Origin: an uncultured Bacilli bacterium
Lineage (GTDB): Bacteria; Bacillota_I; Bacilli_A; RFN20; CAG-449
Assembly: GCA_947593895.1 (NCBI GenBank)
Contig: CANQDY010000042.1
Coordinates: 1-9,568 of the forward strand
Length of the DNA: 9,568 nt
Direction of reading: 5' to 3'
Each line of letters opens with the position of its first letter. Position 1 is the stretch's first letter. Position numbers and translations under genes: made by a program. Below the pieces are notes generated by a model. That model made no database searches. It saw only the letters and a list, made by a program, of their open reading frames with translations, and was not told where the DNA came from. This document shows, piece by piece, positions 1-6,224 of the stretch.

Positions 1-60
1 AATGGCATATTGTATGTAGGTGTAGAACAGTTTTTATTAGAAGATTTTTTACGGGATTAG
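1..60 (+). CDS. 3' end of a DUF4143-type AAA ATPase-like gene (partial)
   Basis: Frame 1 reads NGILYVGVEQFLLEDFLRD and stops at TAG 58-60; the rest of the gene lies before the window. The residues resemble the C-terminal strand and helix of the intact ATPase at 305-1519, which ends NGIKVVHIVDFLLMENW. The shared pattern is N-G-I, hydrophobic residues, then FLL and acidic residues. DUF4143-type ATPases usually end in this 'GIK..nIidFLL' form. Only 19 codons are visible, so assignment rests on this short tail. A second open frame (frame 3, open to about 129) has an arginine- and cysteine-rich composition that looks less protein-like. The gene is convergent with the ATPase at 305-1519. Confidence 0.5.
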   Translation, partial: NGILYVGVEQFLLEDFLRD

Positions 61-90
61 AATATAGAACTTTATTAGAAATTAAAGTAT

Positions 91-176
91 GCATTGTATT
101 AAAATGGTACTCTTTTGCCATATTGAAATAACCAGATTGATACAATATGTCAGTTTTTTTATAGAGTTTGATACCC
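91..176 (+). repeat. Direct repeat copy A with hairpin arms
   Basis: This stretch aligns with 1888-1978. Both start GCATTGTAT, share TCTTTTG in the middle, carry ACCAGATTGATACAAT, then CAGTTT, a T-run, ATAGA and ATACC. By eye about three quarters or more of the bases match, allowing small indels. It contains inverted arms ATTGTATTAA (93-102) and TTGATACAAT (137-146), which pair fully if one G-U is allowed. It begins 31 nt after the stop of the partial ATPase-like gene at 1-60. Its nature is unknown: it could be a duplicated 3' flank, a transcript-end hairpin or a small interspersed repeat. Confidence 0.7.
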
Positions 177-304
177 AATGTCTAGATGTAGAAACTATTG
201 AGATAATGAAACTCAGAAAATATTAAACAAAGCCAAAATTTCTATCATTGGTAACATCTTTACAATTATTTAAGTAAAAGCACCTACTTTTAAAACTCAT
301 TGTA
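177..304. other. Non-coding gap between convergent ATPase genes
   Basis: AT-rich sequence between repeat copy A and the 3' end of the minus-strand ATPase. I see no open frame with protein-like composition and no strong GC-rich terminator hairpin. Transcripts from both sides would converge here. Confidence 0.4.
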
Positions 305-1519
305 TTACCAATTTTCCATAAGCAAGAAATCCACTATATGTACCACTTTAATTCCATTGATATTTTGAACATCGTTGCGATTTGTGGTCACCACATACTT
401 ATGATTGAAATCATTAATTGCACTTAAGTTTTTTATTTCTCTGTCAGAGTCATCTGGCAATCTAACTGTTGCTTGGATTTGAATTTCATCATCTCTTTTT
501 TTTGCTACAAAGTCTATTTCTTTATCCCCATTTTTACCGACATAAACTTCATATCCACGTCGTTTAAGTTCAAGAAAAATGATATTTTCAAGTATCGAAG
601 CGTCCATTTTTTTGTCATATCCAAATATAGCAAAACGAAGTGATATATCCGAAAGATAATATTTTTCTTGTGTTTTGAGAATAGACTTACCTTGTAAATC
701 ATACCTGTTACATTCATATATTATAAATGAATCTTTAAGCCAAGTAATATAGTTATATACTGCCTCAACCGAAATTTCTCTATGCTGTCCTTTCAAATAT
801 TTGGCTATTGAGTTTGCAGAAAATGTCTTTCCCATATTGTCCATTAGATACTTGACAACCCTATTAAATTTTTCAATATCCTTTATAGGATGATTACTCA
901 AAACATCTTTTGTTATTATGGAGTGATATAAATCATCCACAATTTGATATGTTTTTTGAAGATTCAGTTTAGAGATAGCGATTAATGGAAAACCGCCAAA
1001 CTTAGTATATTCTCTATATGCTTCGTCCAAGTCATCATTGCCTATTTCTTTAAATTTAAGATACTCTTTAAATGAAAGTGTATATGCAGGTACAAGAATA
1101 TAGCGTCCAGACAGATAAGATGAAATATGCTCACTAGTCAATTTAGAATTTGAACCAGTCACATAAATATCAACATTACAAGTTTCAAATAATGAGTTTA
1201 TCGCTTGTTCCCATTCCTCAACTTCTTGCACTTCATCTAGTAAAAGATAATATCTTTTTTCGTCTTGCATTTGATTTTTAAGTTCTTTAAACATATCTTT
1301 TTTGGAATAACCATCTTCAACTTCTACACTAGTGAATAACCTATAAATGATATGACTAATATCTACACCATTTTTTAGTAATTCATCTCCTAGCATATCC
1401 AAAATATAAGATTTACCACTTCTTCTTACACCGACAATTATTTTTACCATATTGACATTAATAAACGGCCGGATATAATCTAAATAATCTTGTCTGACTA
1501 TTAAATCTTTTTTAAGCAT
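305..1519 (-). CDS. AAA-family ATPase with DUF4143-type C-terminal domain
   Basis: A 404-residue predicted cytoplasmic ATPase, the usual length for this family. The N-terminal ATPase domain shows Walker A GVRRSGKS (30-37), Walker B YYLLLDEVQ (90-98, with D95 and E96), the family's W103 soon after, and the sensor-like VTGSNSKLTS (120-129) followed by LSGRY (137-140). A winged-helix-like middle follows. The C-terminal part has an endonuclease-fold-like core: E311, E334-I-D336 and IQIQA (346-350). The usual lysine of a PD-(D/E)XK site is replaced by Q, which is common in this family, so cleavage activity is doubtful. Start ATG 1519-1517 has AGAGGTG just upstream on the minus strand. Members are widespread, often multicopy and of unsettled function. 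Its promoter lies inside the remnant at 1565-1756, and relatives flank it, so it probably arrived or flipped by recombination. Confidence 0.9.
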   Translation of the reverse strand: MLKKDLIVRQDYLDYIRPFINVNMVKIIVGVRRSGKSYILDMLGDELLKNGVDISHIIYRLFTSVEVEDGYSKKDMFKELKNQMQDEKRYYLLLDEVQEVEEWEQAINSLFETCNVDIYVTGSNSKLTSEHISSYLSGRYILVPAYTLSFKEYLKFKEIGNDDLDEAYREYTKFGGFPLIAISKLNLQKTYQIVDDLYHSIITKDVLSNHPIKDIEKFNRVVKYLMDNMGKTFSANSIAKYLKGQHREISVEAVYNYITWLKDSFIIYECNRYDLQGKSILKTQEKYYLSDISLRFAIFGYDKKMDASILENIIFLELKRRGYEVYVGKNGDKEIDFVAKKRDDEIQIQATVRLPDDSDREIKNLSAINDFNHKYVVTTNRNDVQNINGIKVVHIVDFLLMENW

Positions 1520-1523
1520 ATTA

Positions 1524-1530
1524 CACCTCT
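1524..1530 (-). promoter_or_regulatory. Ribosome binding site of the DUF4143-type ATPase
   Basis: The minus strand reads AGAGGTG, 4 nt before the ATG at 1519-1517. This supports the annotated start. Confidence 0.7.
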
Positions 1531-1542
1531 TTTTTATTTATT

Positions 1543-1571
1543 ATGTTATCACTTTATGGAATAAGTTTCAA
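1543..1571 (-). promoter_or_regulatory. Candidate sigma-A promoter for the minus-strand ATPase
   Basis: On the minus strand, TTGAAA (1571-1566) is separated by 17 nt from TAACAT (1548-1543). TGA directly precedes the -10, forming an extended -10 element. A start about 7 nt further on would give a leader of roughly 15-20 nt that includes the ribosome site. A second, poorer candidate is TTGAAA (1620-1615) with TATAAT (1599-1594), where the spacer is only 15 nt. Confidence 0.5.
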
Positions 1572-1756
1572 GTAATCAGACCAAAAAAGTTATATTATAC
1601 ACCAAGTTTTTTGTTTTCAAACATAAAAATATTATAGTAATTACTTCATTTCAGGATAAAAGTGATGAAAGAAATCGTTTTAAAGGTGTAAAAGTAATTG
1701 ATATTAAATATTTTATTAAAACTTCAGAAGAAACAAATTCATACTTATCATTTTGA
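1565..1756 (+). pseudogene. Start-less remnant of a DUF4143-like ATPase C-terminus
   Basis: An open frame of 63 codons ends at TGA 1754-1756 and has an in-frame TAA at 1562-1564. It contains no ATG, GTG or TTG near its beginning, so it is not a standalone gene. Its core, KHKNIIVITS, a polar linker, then FKGVKVIDIKYFI, lines up with the end of the intact ATPase (NHKYVVTTN, linker, INGIKVVHIVDFL). I read it as the last part of a plus-strand relative whose 5' portion was lost at the boundary with the minus-strand gene. Its 5' half carries the promoter of that gene. The match rests on about 30 residues seen by eye, so homology is likely but not proven. The opposite strand also has an open frame here, but it has no family-like pattern. 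Confidence 0.45.
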
Positions 1757-1887
1757 TTGATTCTATTAAGCTTGCCCCAATTGATAAACGCATTAAAACG
1801 ATAAAGTGCTTCTTCAACAAAATAAAAGTAAAATATCTATTTTTGTTTAAATATGATTTTGTGTCTAACCATTCGCATTTATTTGTA

Positions 1888-1978
1888 GCATTGTATCAAA
1901 ATAATATTCTTTTGTCTTGTTAAAAACCAGATTGATACAATGTATCGTATCAGTTTGTTTTTTATAGAATTCAATACC
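1888..1978 (+). repeat. Direct repeat copy B with perfect hairpin arms
   Basis: Second copy of the repeat at 91-176, in the same orientation. Here the arms are perfect: ATTGTATCAA (1890-1899) and TTGATACAAT (1932-1941). Compared with copy A it has several extra bases, forming GTATCGTATC (1942-1951), so GATACAATGTATC (1934-1946) is a second small inverted repeat. It lies 131 nt after the stop of the ATPase remnant. Confidence 0.7.
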
Positions 1979-2125
1979 TGGAATATATGAGTTTTTAAAG
2001 GAAAATCGGTTTTAAGAAATGCAGATATTTCATTTTTCTAGGACCTTGTTTGATACATTAAATCAGATTGACGACAATTACTGATGACGGATTTATAACT
2101 TTAAAAATATTTTTATTAAGTATTT

Positions 2126-2131
2126 TATAAT
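2126..2131 (+). promoter_or_regulatory. Possible -10 element for the nuclease operon
   Basis: TATAAT lies about 90 nt upstream of the nuclease start, but no good -35 is seen at the expected spacing. The region is so AT-rich that chance matches are likely. TATAAA at 2165-2170 is an alternative. Confidence 0.22.
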
Positions 2132-2206
2132 TATCTCCATAAAATTTTGTGATAAACTATTTAATATAAAACGAATTAGTTATTTGAAATAAATAATAAA
2201 TTATGT

Positions 2207-2213
2207 AGGGAGG
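2207..2213 (+). promoter_or_regulatory. Strong ribosome binding site of the nuclease
   Basis: AGGGAGG lies 6 nt before ATG 2220 and fixes the start of the nuclease gene. Confidence 0.85.
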
Positions 2214-2219
2214 AAAGCA

Positions 2220-3284
2220 ATGAAAATAATCCATACTGCAGATCTTCACATCGGTAGTTCTTTTAAAGAACTACCAGAAAATGTTAGAAAAATTAGAAAA
2301 ATCGAATTATTAAAATCTTTTCAATCTTTGGTAGATTATGCAAAAAATAATAGTATTAAAGTAATTCTTTTAGCAGGCGATATTTTTGATAATGATAAAG
2401 TTAATAAATCCGATAAAGAATTTTTCTATGACATTATTTCAAATAATGCTGATATTGATTTCTTATACTTGCGTGGTAATCACGATATTAAAAGTTTAAT
2501 TAATCGCACTGATATTTCAAATTTAAAATTATTTAATAACGATTGGAAGGAATATATTTACGATAATGTAGTTATTTCCGGCATCGAATTAGATGATTCT
2601 AATTTAACTTCACTATATACTTCACTAAATCTAAATAAGAATAACTTTAATATTGTCATGATTCATGGGCAAATCGTAAATTCTATATCTAATCCAAAAT
2701 ACGATATTAAAATTGATAAATTTAAAGATAAATTTATTGATTACATTGCTCTTGGTCATATTCACTCTTATAGTCAAAATGCTCTTGATAATCGAACCAT
2801 ATATGCTTATCCGGGTTGTTTACAAGGTCGAGGTTTTGACGAAACGGGTGAAAAGGGTTTTATTGAAATTGATACTGAAGCTAAAACCTATACATTTAAA
2901 AAGTTTGCCAAGAGAGAAATCTATAAAGTAGAATTAGATATTTCCTCAACTAAAAGTGAATATGAAGCTTATATCCTAGTGAAGAAAAAAATAAATTCAC
3001 TTCACTCTGATGCAATAATTCAATTGATTATAAAGGGAAAAGTTGACTATGATTTTACTAATTTAGAATTACTAGTTAAAGAAGAAATAAAAGAAAATTT
3101 TCTATATTCAGAAATTAAAATGAATGTCATTAAAAAAGTTAAATATCAGGATTATGAAAATGACATTTCCTTAAGAGGAGAAGTAATTCGAGAAATCTTA
3201 AAAAGAGATTTTGACGAAGATACCAAGAACGAAATTTTGTCTGATTGCTTGAAATTATTAGATGGAGAGGAGATTGATTTATGA
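2220..3284 (+). CDS. SbcD/Mre11-like DNA repair exonuclease (YhaO type)
   Basis: A 354-residue calcineurin-like metallophosphoesterase, expected to act as a metal-dependent DNA nuclease with the ATPase encoded next to it. All the metal-site motifs are visible: D8-x-H10 (TADLHIG), GD53-54 with D57 (AGDIFDND), GNHD (86-89), HG (149-150) and GHIH (179-182). The stretch YPGCLQGRGFDETGEKGF (198-215) matches the YhaO-type version of the family, where the phosphoesterase core ends in a PG..QGR..DE.G.KG motif. The C-terminal ~120 residues would form the capping or ATPase-binding part. It is a little shorter than B. subtilis YhaO, as I recall that protein. The stop codon overlaps the ATG of the next gene (ATGA, 3281-3284), so the two products are probably made together and form a Mre11-Rad50-like complex. 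Confidence 0.9.
   Translation: MKIIHTADLHIGSSFKELPENVRKIRKIELLKSFQSLVDYAKNNSIKVILLAGDIFDNDKVNKSDKEFFYDIISNNADIDFLYLRGNHDIKSLINRTDISNLKLFNNDWKEYIYDNVVISGIELDDSNLTSLYTSLNLNKNNFNIVMIHGQIVNSISNPKYDIKIDKFKDKFIDYIALGHIHSYSQNALDNRTIYAYPGCLQGRGFDETGEKGFIEIDTEAKTYTFKKFAKREIYKVELDISSTKSEYEAYILVKKKINSLHSDAIIQLIIKGKVDYDFTNLELLVKEEIKENFLYSEIKMNVIKKVKYQDYENDISLRGEVIREILKRDFDEDTKNEILSDCLKLLDGEEIDL
3267..3272 (+). promoter_or_regulatory. Ribosome binding site of the Rad50-like ATPase
   Basis: GAGGAG sits inside the end of the nuclease gene, 8 nt before ATG 3281. It supports the overlapping start and translational coupling. Confidence 0.75.
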
Positions 3285-6127
3285 GATTAATATCCGCGAA
3301 CATAAAAAATTTCGGAAAATTTTCAGATTATAAAATTGACTTAAATAATAATATTACAAATTGTTGTGAAGAAAATGGTTTTGGTAAAACCACAATCGCA
3401 GCATTTATTAAAGCTATGCTTTTTGGCTTAGATAAAAACACCAGTAAAATTTTAAGTGATCGTGCTCATTATTATCCGTTTAACGGAAAAACTTTTGGAG
3501 GTTCCTTAACTTTAGAATACCAACAAAAAATAATTACTATTAATCGAATTTTCGATAAGAAATCCCCTACTAAGGATGTCGCCATTGTTTCTGATGAACA
3601 TGGTAATAATTTAAAATGGGATCCAACTAAAATTGGAGAGAAAATATTTGAAATTGATTCAGACTCTTTTAATAAAACATTATTTATTTCAAGTAGCAAT
3701 TTAAGTTTTGAAAACACTACTTCAATTTCTCAAAAATTAAACGGCTTAGTTAATTCAGACTGTGAAAATTATGATGATATTATCACTAAGATTGATTCAA
3801 CTCTAAAATCTATTAATAGAAAAGATAATCGTAGTAGTACTAAATCTAAAATCAAAGAGATTGATGATAAAATTTTTGAGATTAAAAAAAACATTGATAA
3901 CTTGAACATTCTAAGAAATATTATCGATGAAAAATATAGTGACTATAAAAATATCGAAAAAGAAATTAGTGATCTATCCAAAAAAAGAGATTGGATTTAT
4001 AATCGTAAAGTAGTTAATGAAAAAATAAATCAATATCTTAATAAACAAAAAGAATTATCTCAAATTGAAGATGAACTAAAAAAGATAAATGAAAAATACC
4101 CTTTAGGTTTGCCAAACCAAGATGAAATGAATCAACTTAAGATTTATCAATATAACGATTATAAACTTCTTAATCGTTTAGAAGAATATCGTTTTAGTCA
4201 AAAAGAACAAAATGAATTTGTTAATTTAAAAAATAAATATCATTCCATCGTAATTTCTGAAGATGATCTTAATTTTTTGAAGCAATATGAATTTGATTTA
4301 TCCACTTATAGAGAAATCGATAATAAAGAATTTGATAAAGAAAAATCTGATAAACTAAATCATTTAATTGATGTTTTCAAAGAAAAACTCCCACTAGAAA
4401 GCGAAATAACAGACATTGAAAAAAAGATTAGCCAATATAAAATTAATCAACTAAATAATAGTTCTTCTGCTTTTATTCCTACTGAATACAAAAAACTTAA
4501 AAGTGAATTCTATGATTACATTCCTTCTCAAGAAGAGTTAGATCAAATTAAAGAAAAAGTAGAATACTATCAGGAATTGGAGGTAAAAAAGAAAAACTAC
4601 ATTAATTCCTTTGACAATATCGTTTCTAAAAATAAAACTTCTCAAACAATCGAATTAGTTTTATTAATTATTGGATTAGTATCAATTGTAGGAGGATTAA
4701 TATTATTTGCATTTAATTTATTTCCTGCACTTATTACAACTATAGTAGGAGTTGTGCTTGTCATACCTAGTATCATTTTATTAATCAAAAATAATAAAAG
4801 TAATAATGTTCCAATAATTGATAAGAAAGAATTATCAAATATAAATGATGAAATAATTAAATTAGAAAATAATTTAAGAAATTACTTTGTTCAATTTAGA
4901 ATGTCAGAAAGTGATTATTTAAAAAATTATAATCGCTTAGTAAATGATAGAGAGGATTATTTGAAAATCAAAAATAATGTTGATTTAAGATCAAAATATA
5001 AAGAAGAAATTGAAAAACAAAATAAGCAATTAGAAAATGAACTTACTAATTTCTTTACTAAATATGCTTGCCTTCAAAACACTTTTGAATCAAGTCTAAT
5101 TGAAATTAAAACTATGATTAATGAATATAAAAATCTTTCAAAAGAAAAAGAAATCTTTAATCAACAAAAGTTTGATAACAAAAAAAAGATTAACGAAACT
5201 ACAAAACTAGTTCAAAGTATTTTTAAAAAATACGCTATTGATGAAAACACTCCATTAAAAAAGGATTTCATTAATTTTTTATCAAATGAGAGTTCTTTAT
5301 TAAAATACTTTCTCGAAAAGAATAATAATTTTCAAAAGCAAATAGAAAACAAAAAGAAAAACGATTCATTAATTATCGAAATCCTTTCTAAATACTATAT
5401 TTCTTTAAATGATGATTTTCAAAACCAATATGACATAATTAAAAATGATTTTGATACATCTAAACGATTGATTAATAATATTAATCGAAAAAGAGAAGAA
5501 AATGATAACTATAAACTGATAAACAATATTTCTGAAGAAGATTTTAAAATTGAAAATGATATCTTAAATCTTGAAGAAATAAATAAACAAATTCAAGAAT
5601 TAAATTATGATCTAAATACAAAAAGTAAAGAGATAAACGAAGTTGAACAACAGCTTGACAATTATGATTCTCTTGTTAACGAAATTAAAGAATTAACTGA
5701 GAAAAAAGAATACTACAATAAAAAATATCATAACTTAGAAATTACCAAAGAAATATTTAATACCGCTCAAGAAAATCTTCACAAAAAATATATTGGGCCA
5801 ATGGAAAACTCATTTAAAATGTATGCAGAAAAAATTAATCCAATTGTAAAAGAAGATGCTAAAATTAATTTTTCTTTTGATGTCAAATACTTAAATGGAA
5901 CTAAGGATCATTTATCAGAAGGATTAAAAACTTGCTTAAGTTTATGCATGCGTTTTGCGGTTATTGATAATATGTATAAAAGTGAACGTCCTTTTGTTAT
6001 TTTAGATGATCCTTTCGTGCATCTAGATAATGAAAATCTATATAAAGCGATTAATGTTTTAAAAGAATTATCTAAAAACACTCAAATTATTTATTTTTCT
6101 TGTCATGAAAGTCGATCGATTAAATAA
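3281..6127 (+). CDS. Rad50/SbcC-like coiled-coil ATPase with internal membrane hairpin (YhaN type)
   Basis: A 948-residue SMC-like ATPase and likely partner of the upstream nuclease. The N-terminal lobe has FGKF near residue 11 and Walker A EENGFGKTT (30-38), followed by AAFIKAMLFGL, a hallmark of YhaN-like proteins. The canonical first glycine of the P-loop is a glutamate here. Long Lys/Glu/Asn-rich coiled-coil segments occupy about 180-455 and 510-850. Between them, residues about 458-480 and 484-504 are two strongly hydrophobic helices, placed where Rad50/SbcC would carry a zinc hook; no CxxC hook is seen. The C-terminal lobe has the signature LSEGLKTCLS (878-887), Walker B FVILDDP (905-911) with a D-loop, and a switch-like SCHE (940-943). 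B. subtilis YhaN has a similar length and membrane placement. The complex probably works at the membrane; its cellular role is not established from this sequence. Confidence 0.9.
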   Translation: MRLISANIKNFGKFSDYKIDLNNNITNCCEENGFGKTTIAAFIKAMLFGLDKNTSKILSDRAHYYPFNGKTFGGSLTLEYQQKIITINRIFDKKSPTKDVAIVSDEHGNNLKWDPTKIGEKIFEIDSDSFNKTLFISSSNLSFENTTSISQKLNGLVNSDCENYDDIITKIDSTLKSINRKDNRSSTKSKIKEIDDKIFEIKKNIDNLNILRNIIDEKYSDYKNIEKEISDLSKKRDWIYNRKVVNEKINQYLNKQKELSQIEDELKKINEKYPLGLPNQDEMNQLKIYQYNDYKLLNRLEEYRFSQKEQNEFVNLKNKYHSIVISEDDLNFLKQYEFDLSTYREIDNKEFDKEKSDKLNHLIDVFKEKLPLESEITDIEKKISQYKINQLNNSSSAFIPTEYKKLKSEFYDYIPSQEELDQIKEKVEYYQELEVKKKNYINSFDNIVSKNKTSQTIELVLLIIGLVSIVGGLILFAFNLFPALITTIVGVVLVIPSIILLIKNNKSNNVPIIDKKELSNINDEIIKLENNLRNYFVQFRMSESDYLKNYNRLVNDREDYLKIKNNVDLRSKYKEEIEKQNKQLENELTNFFTKYACLQNTFESSLIEIKTMINEYKNLSKEKEIFNQQKFDNKKKINETTKLVQSIFKKYAIDENTPLKKDFINFLSNESSLLKYFLEKNNNFQKQIENKKKNDSLIIEILSKYYISLNDDFQNQYDIIKNDFDTSKRLINNINRKREENDNYKLINNISEEDFKIENDILNLEEINKQIQELNYDLNTKSKEINEVEQQLDNYDSLVNEIKELTEKKEYYNKKYHNLEITKEIFNTAQENLHKKYIGPMENSFKMYAEKINPIVKEDAKINFSFDVKYLNGTKDHLSEGLKTCLSLCMRFAVIDNMYKSERPFVILDDPFVHLDNENLYKAINVLKELSKNTQIIYFSCHESRSIK

Positions 6128-6157
6128 CGCTAATTATTTTTAAATACTCGATCTTTT
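6114..6157 (+). terminator. Possible imperfect terminator overlapping the end of the ATPase gene
   Basis: GATCGA (6114-6119) pairs with TCGATC (6148-6153). Inside it, TTAAATAA (6120-6127) pairs loosely with TTATTTTTAA, and TTTT follows the outer stem. The stem is AT-rich and bulged and includes the stop codon. It could end the nuclease operon transcript, but the call is weak. Confidence 0.35.
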
Positions 6158-6192
6158 ATAAAAAAATCCATCTATTAAATTTTACCAGCAAA

Positions 6193-6201
6193 TGATATAA
6201 T
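6193..6201 (+). promoter_or_regulatory. Extended -10 promoter of the YugP-like gene
   Basis: TGATATAAT matches the extended -10 form TGN-TATAAT exactly. No clear -35 is seen upstream, which is acceptable for extended -10 promoters. Transcription from about 6208 would give a leader of roughly 17 nt. Confidence 0.55.
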
Positions 6202-6210
6202 AATTTTATG

Positions 6211-6215
6211 AAGGG
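6211..6215 (+). promoter_or_regulatory. Ribosome binding site that decides the YugP-like start
   Basis: AAGGG lies 9 nt before ATG 6225 but only 3 nt before the in-frame TTG at 6219. The ATG is therefore the better start. Confidence 0.65.
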
Positions 6216-6224
6216 AATTTGATT

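Larger units (their letters stand above)
1757..2219. other. AT-rich intergenic region with repeat copy B, otherwise no gene seen
   Basis: The stretch between the ATPase remnant and the nuclease operon contains repeat copy B and, at its end, the nuclease ribosome site. I found no protein-like open frame of useful length on either strand. The minus strand reads EEALYRFNAFINWGKLN around 1764-1815, which looks protein-like but has a stop shortly upstream. It could be a decayed gene fragment of unknown origin. Confidence 0.5.

Noticed and set aside
281..297. AAAAGCACCTACTTTT as a possible terminator for the convergent ATPases
   Set aside because: The arms match only through the A and T runs, and the centre does not pair, so no stable hairpin is expected.
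514..717. Minus-strand open frame of 67 codons inside the ATPase gene
   Set aside because: It is fully covered by the 404-residue ATPase in another frame, and its Phe/Tyr/Ile-rich translation shows no family pattern or ribosome site.
1700..1815. Minus-strand reading with EEALYRFNAFINWGKLN, reminiscent of transposase-like text
   Set aside because: An in-frame stop lies shortly upstream, there is no start or ribosome site, and I could not match it to a specific family. It is noted only as a possible decayed fragment.
91..1978. CRISPR array or insertion sequence bounded by the repeats
   Set aside because: There are only two diverged copies 1.7 kb apart with a gene between them. No regular spacers and no transposase are seen, and the repeats are direct rather than terminal inverted.
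2713..2931. Plus-strand 72-codon frame inside the nuclease gene
   Set aside because: It lies in a shifted frame within a well-supported metallophosphoesterase gene, and its composition is Leu/Lys/Ile repeats from AT-rich DNA.
3472..3717. Minus-strand 81-codon frame inside the Rad50-like gene
   Set aside because: It is antisense to the conserved ATPase N-terminal lobe, without supporting start signals.
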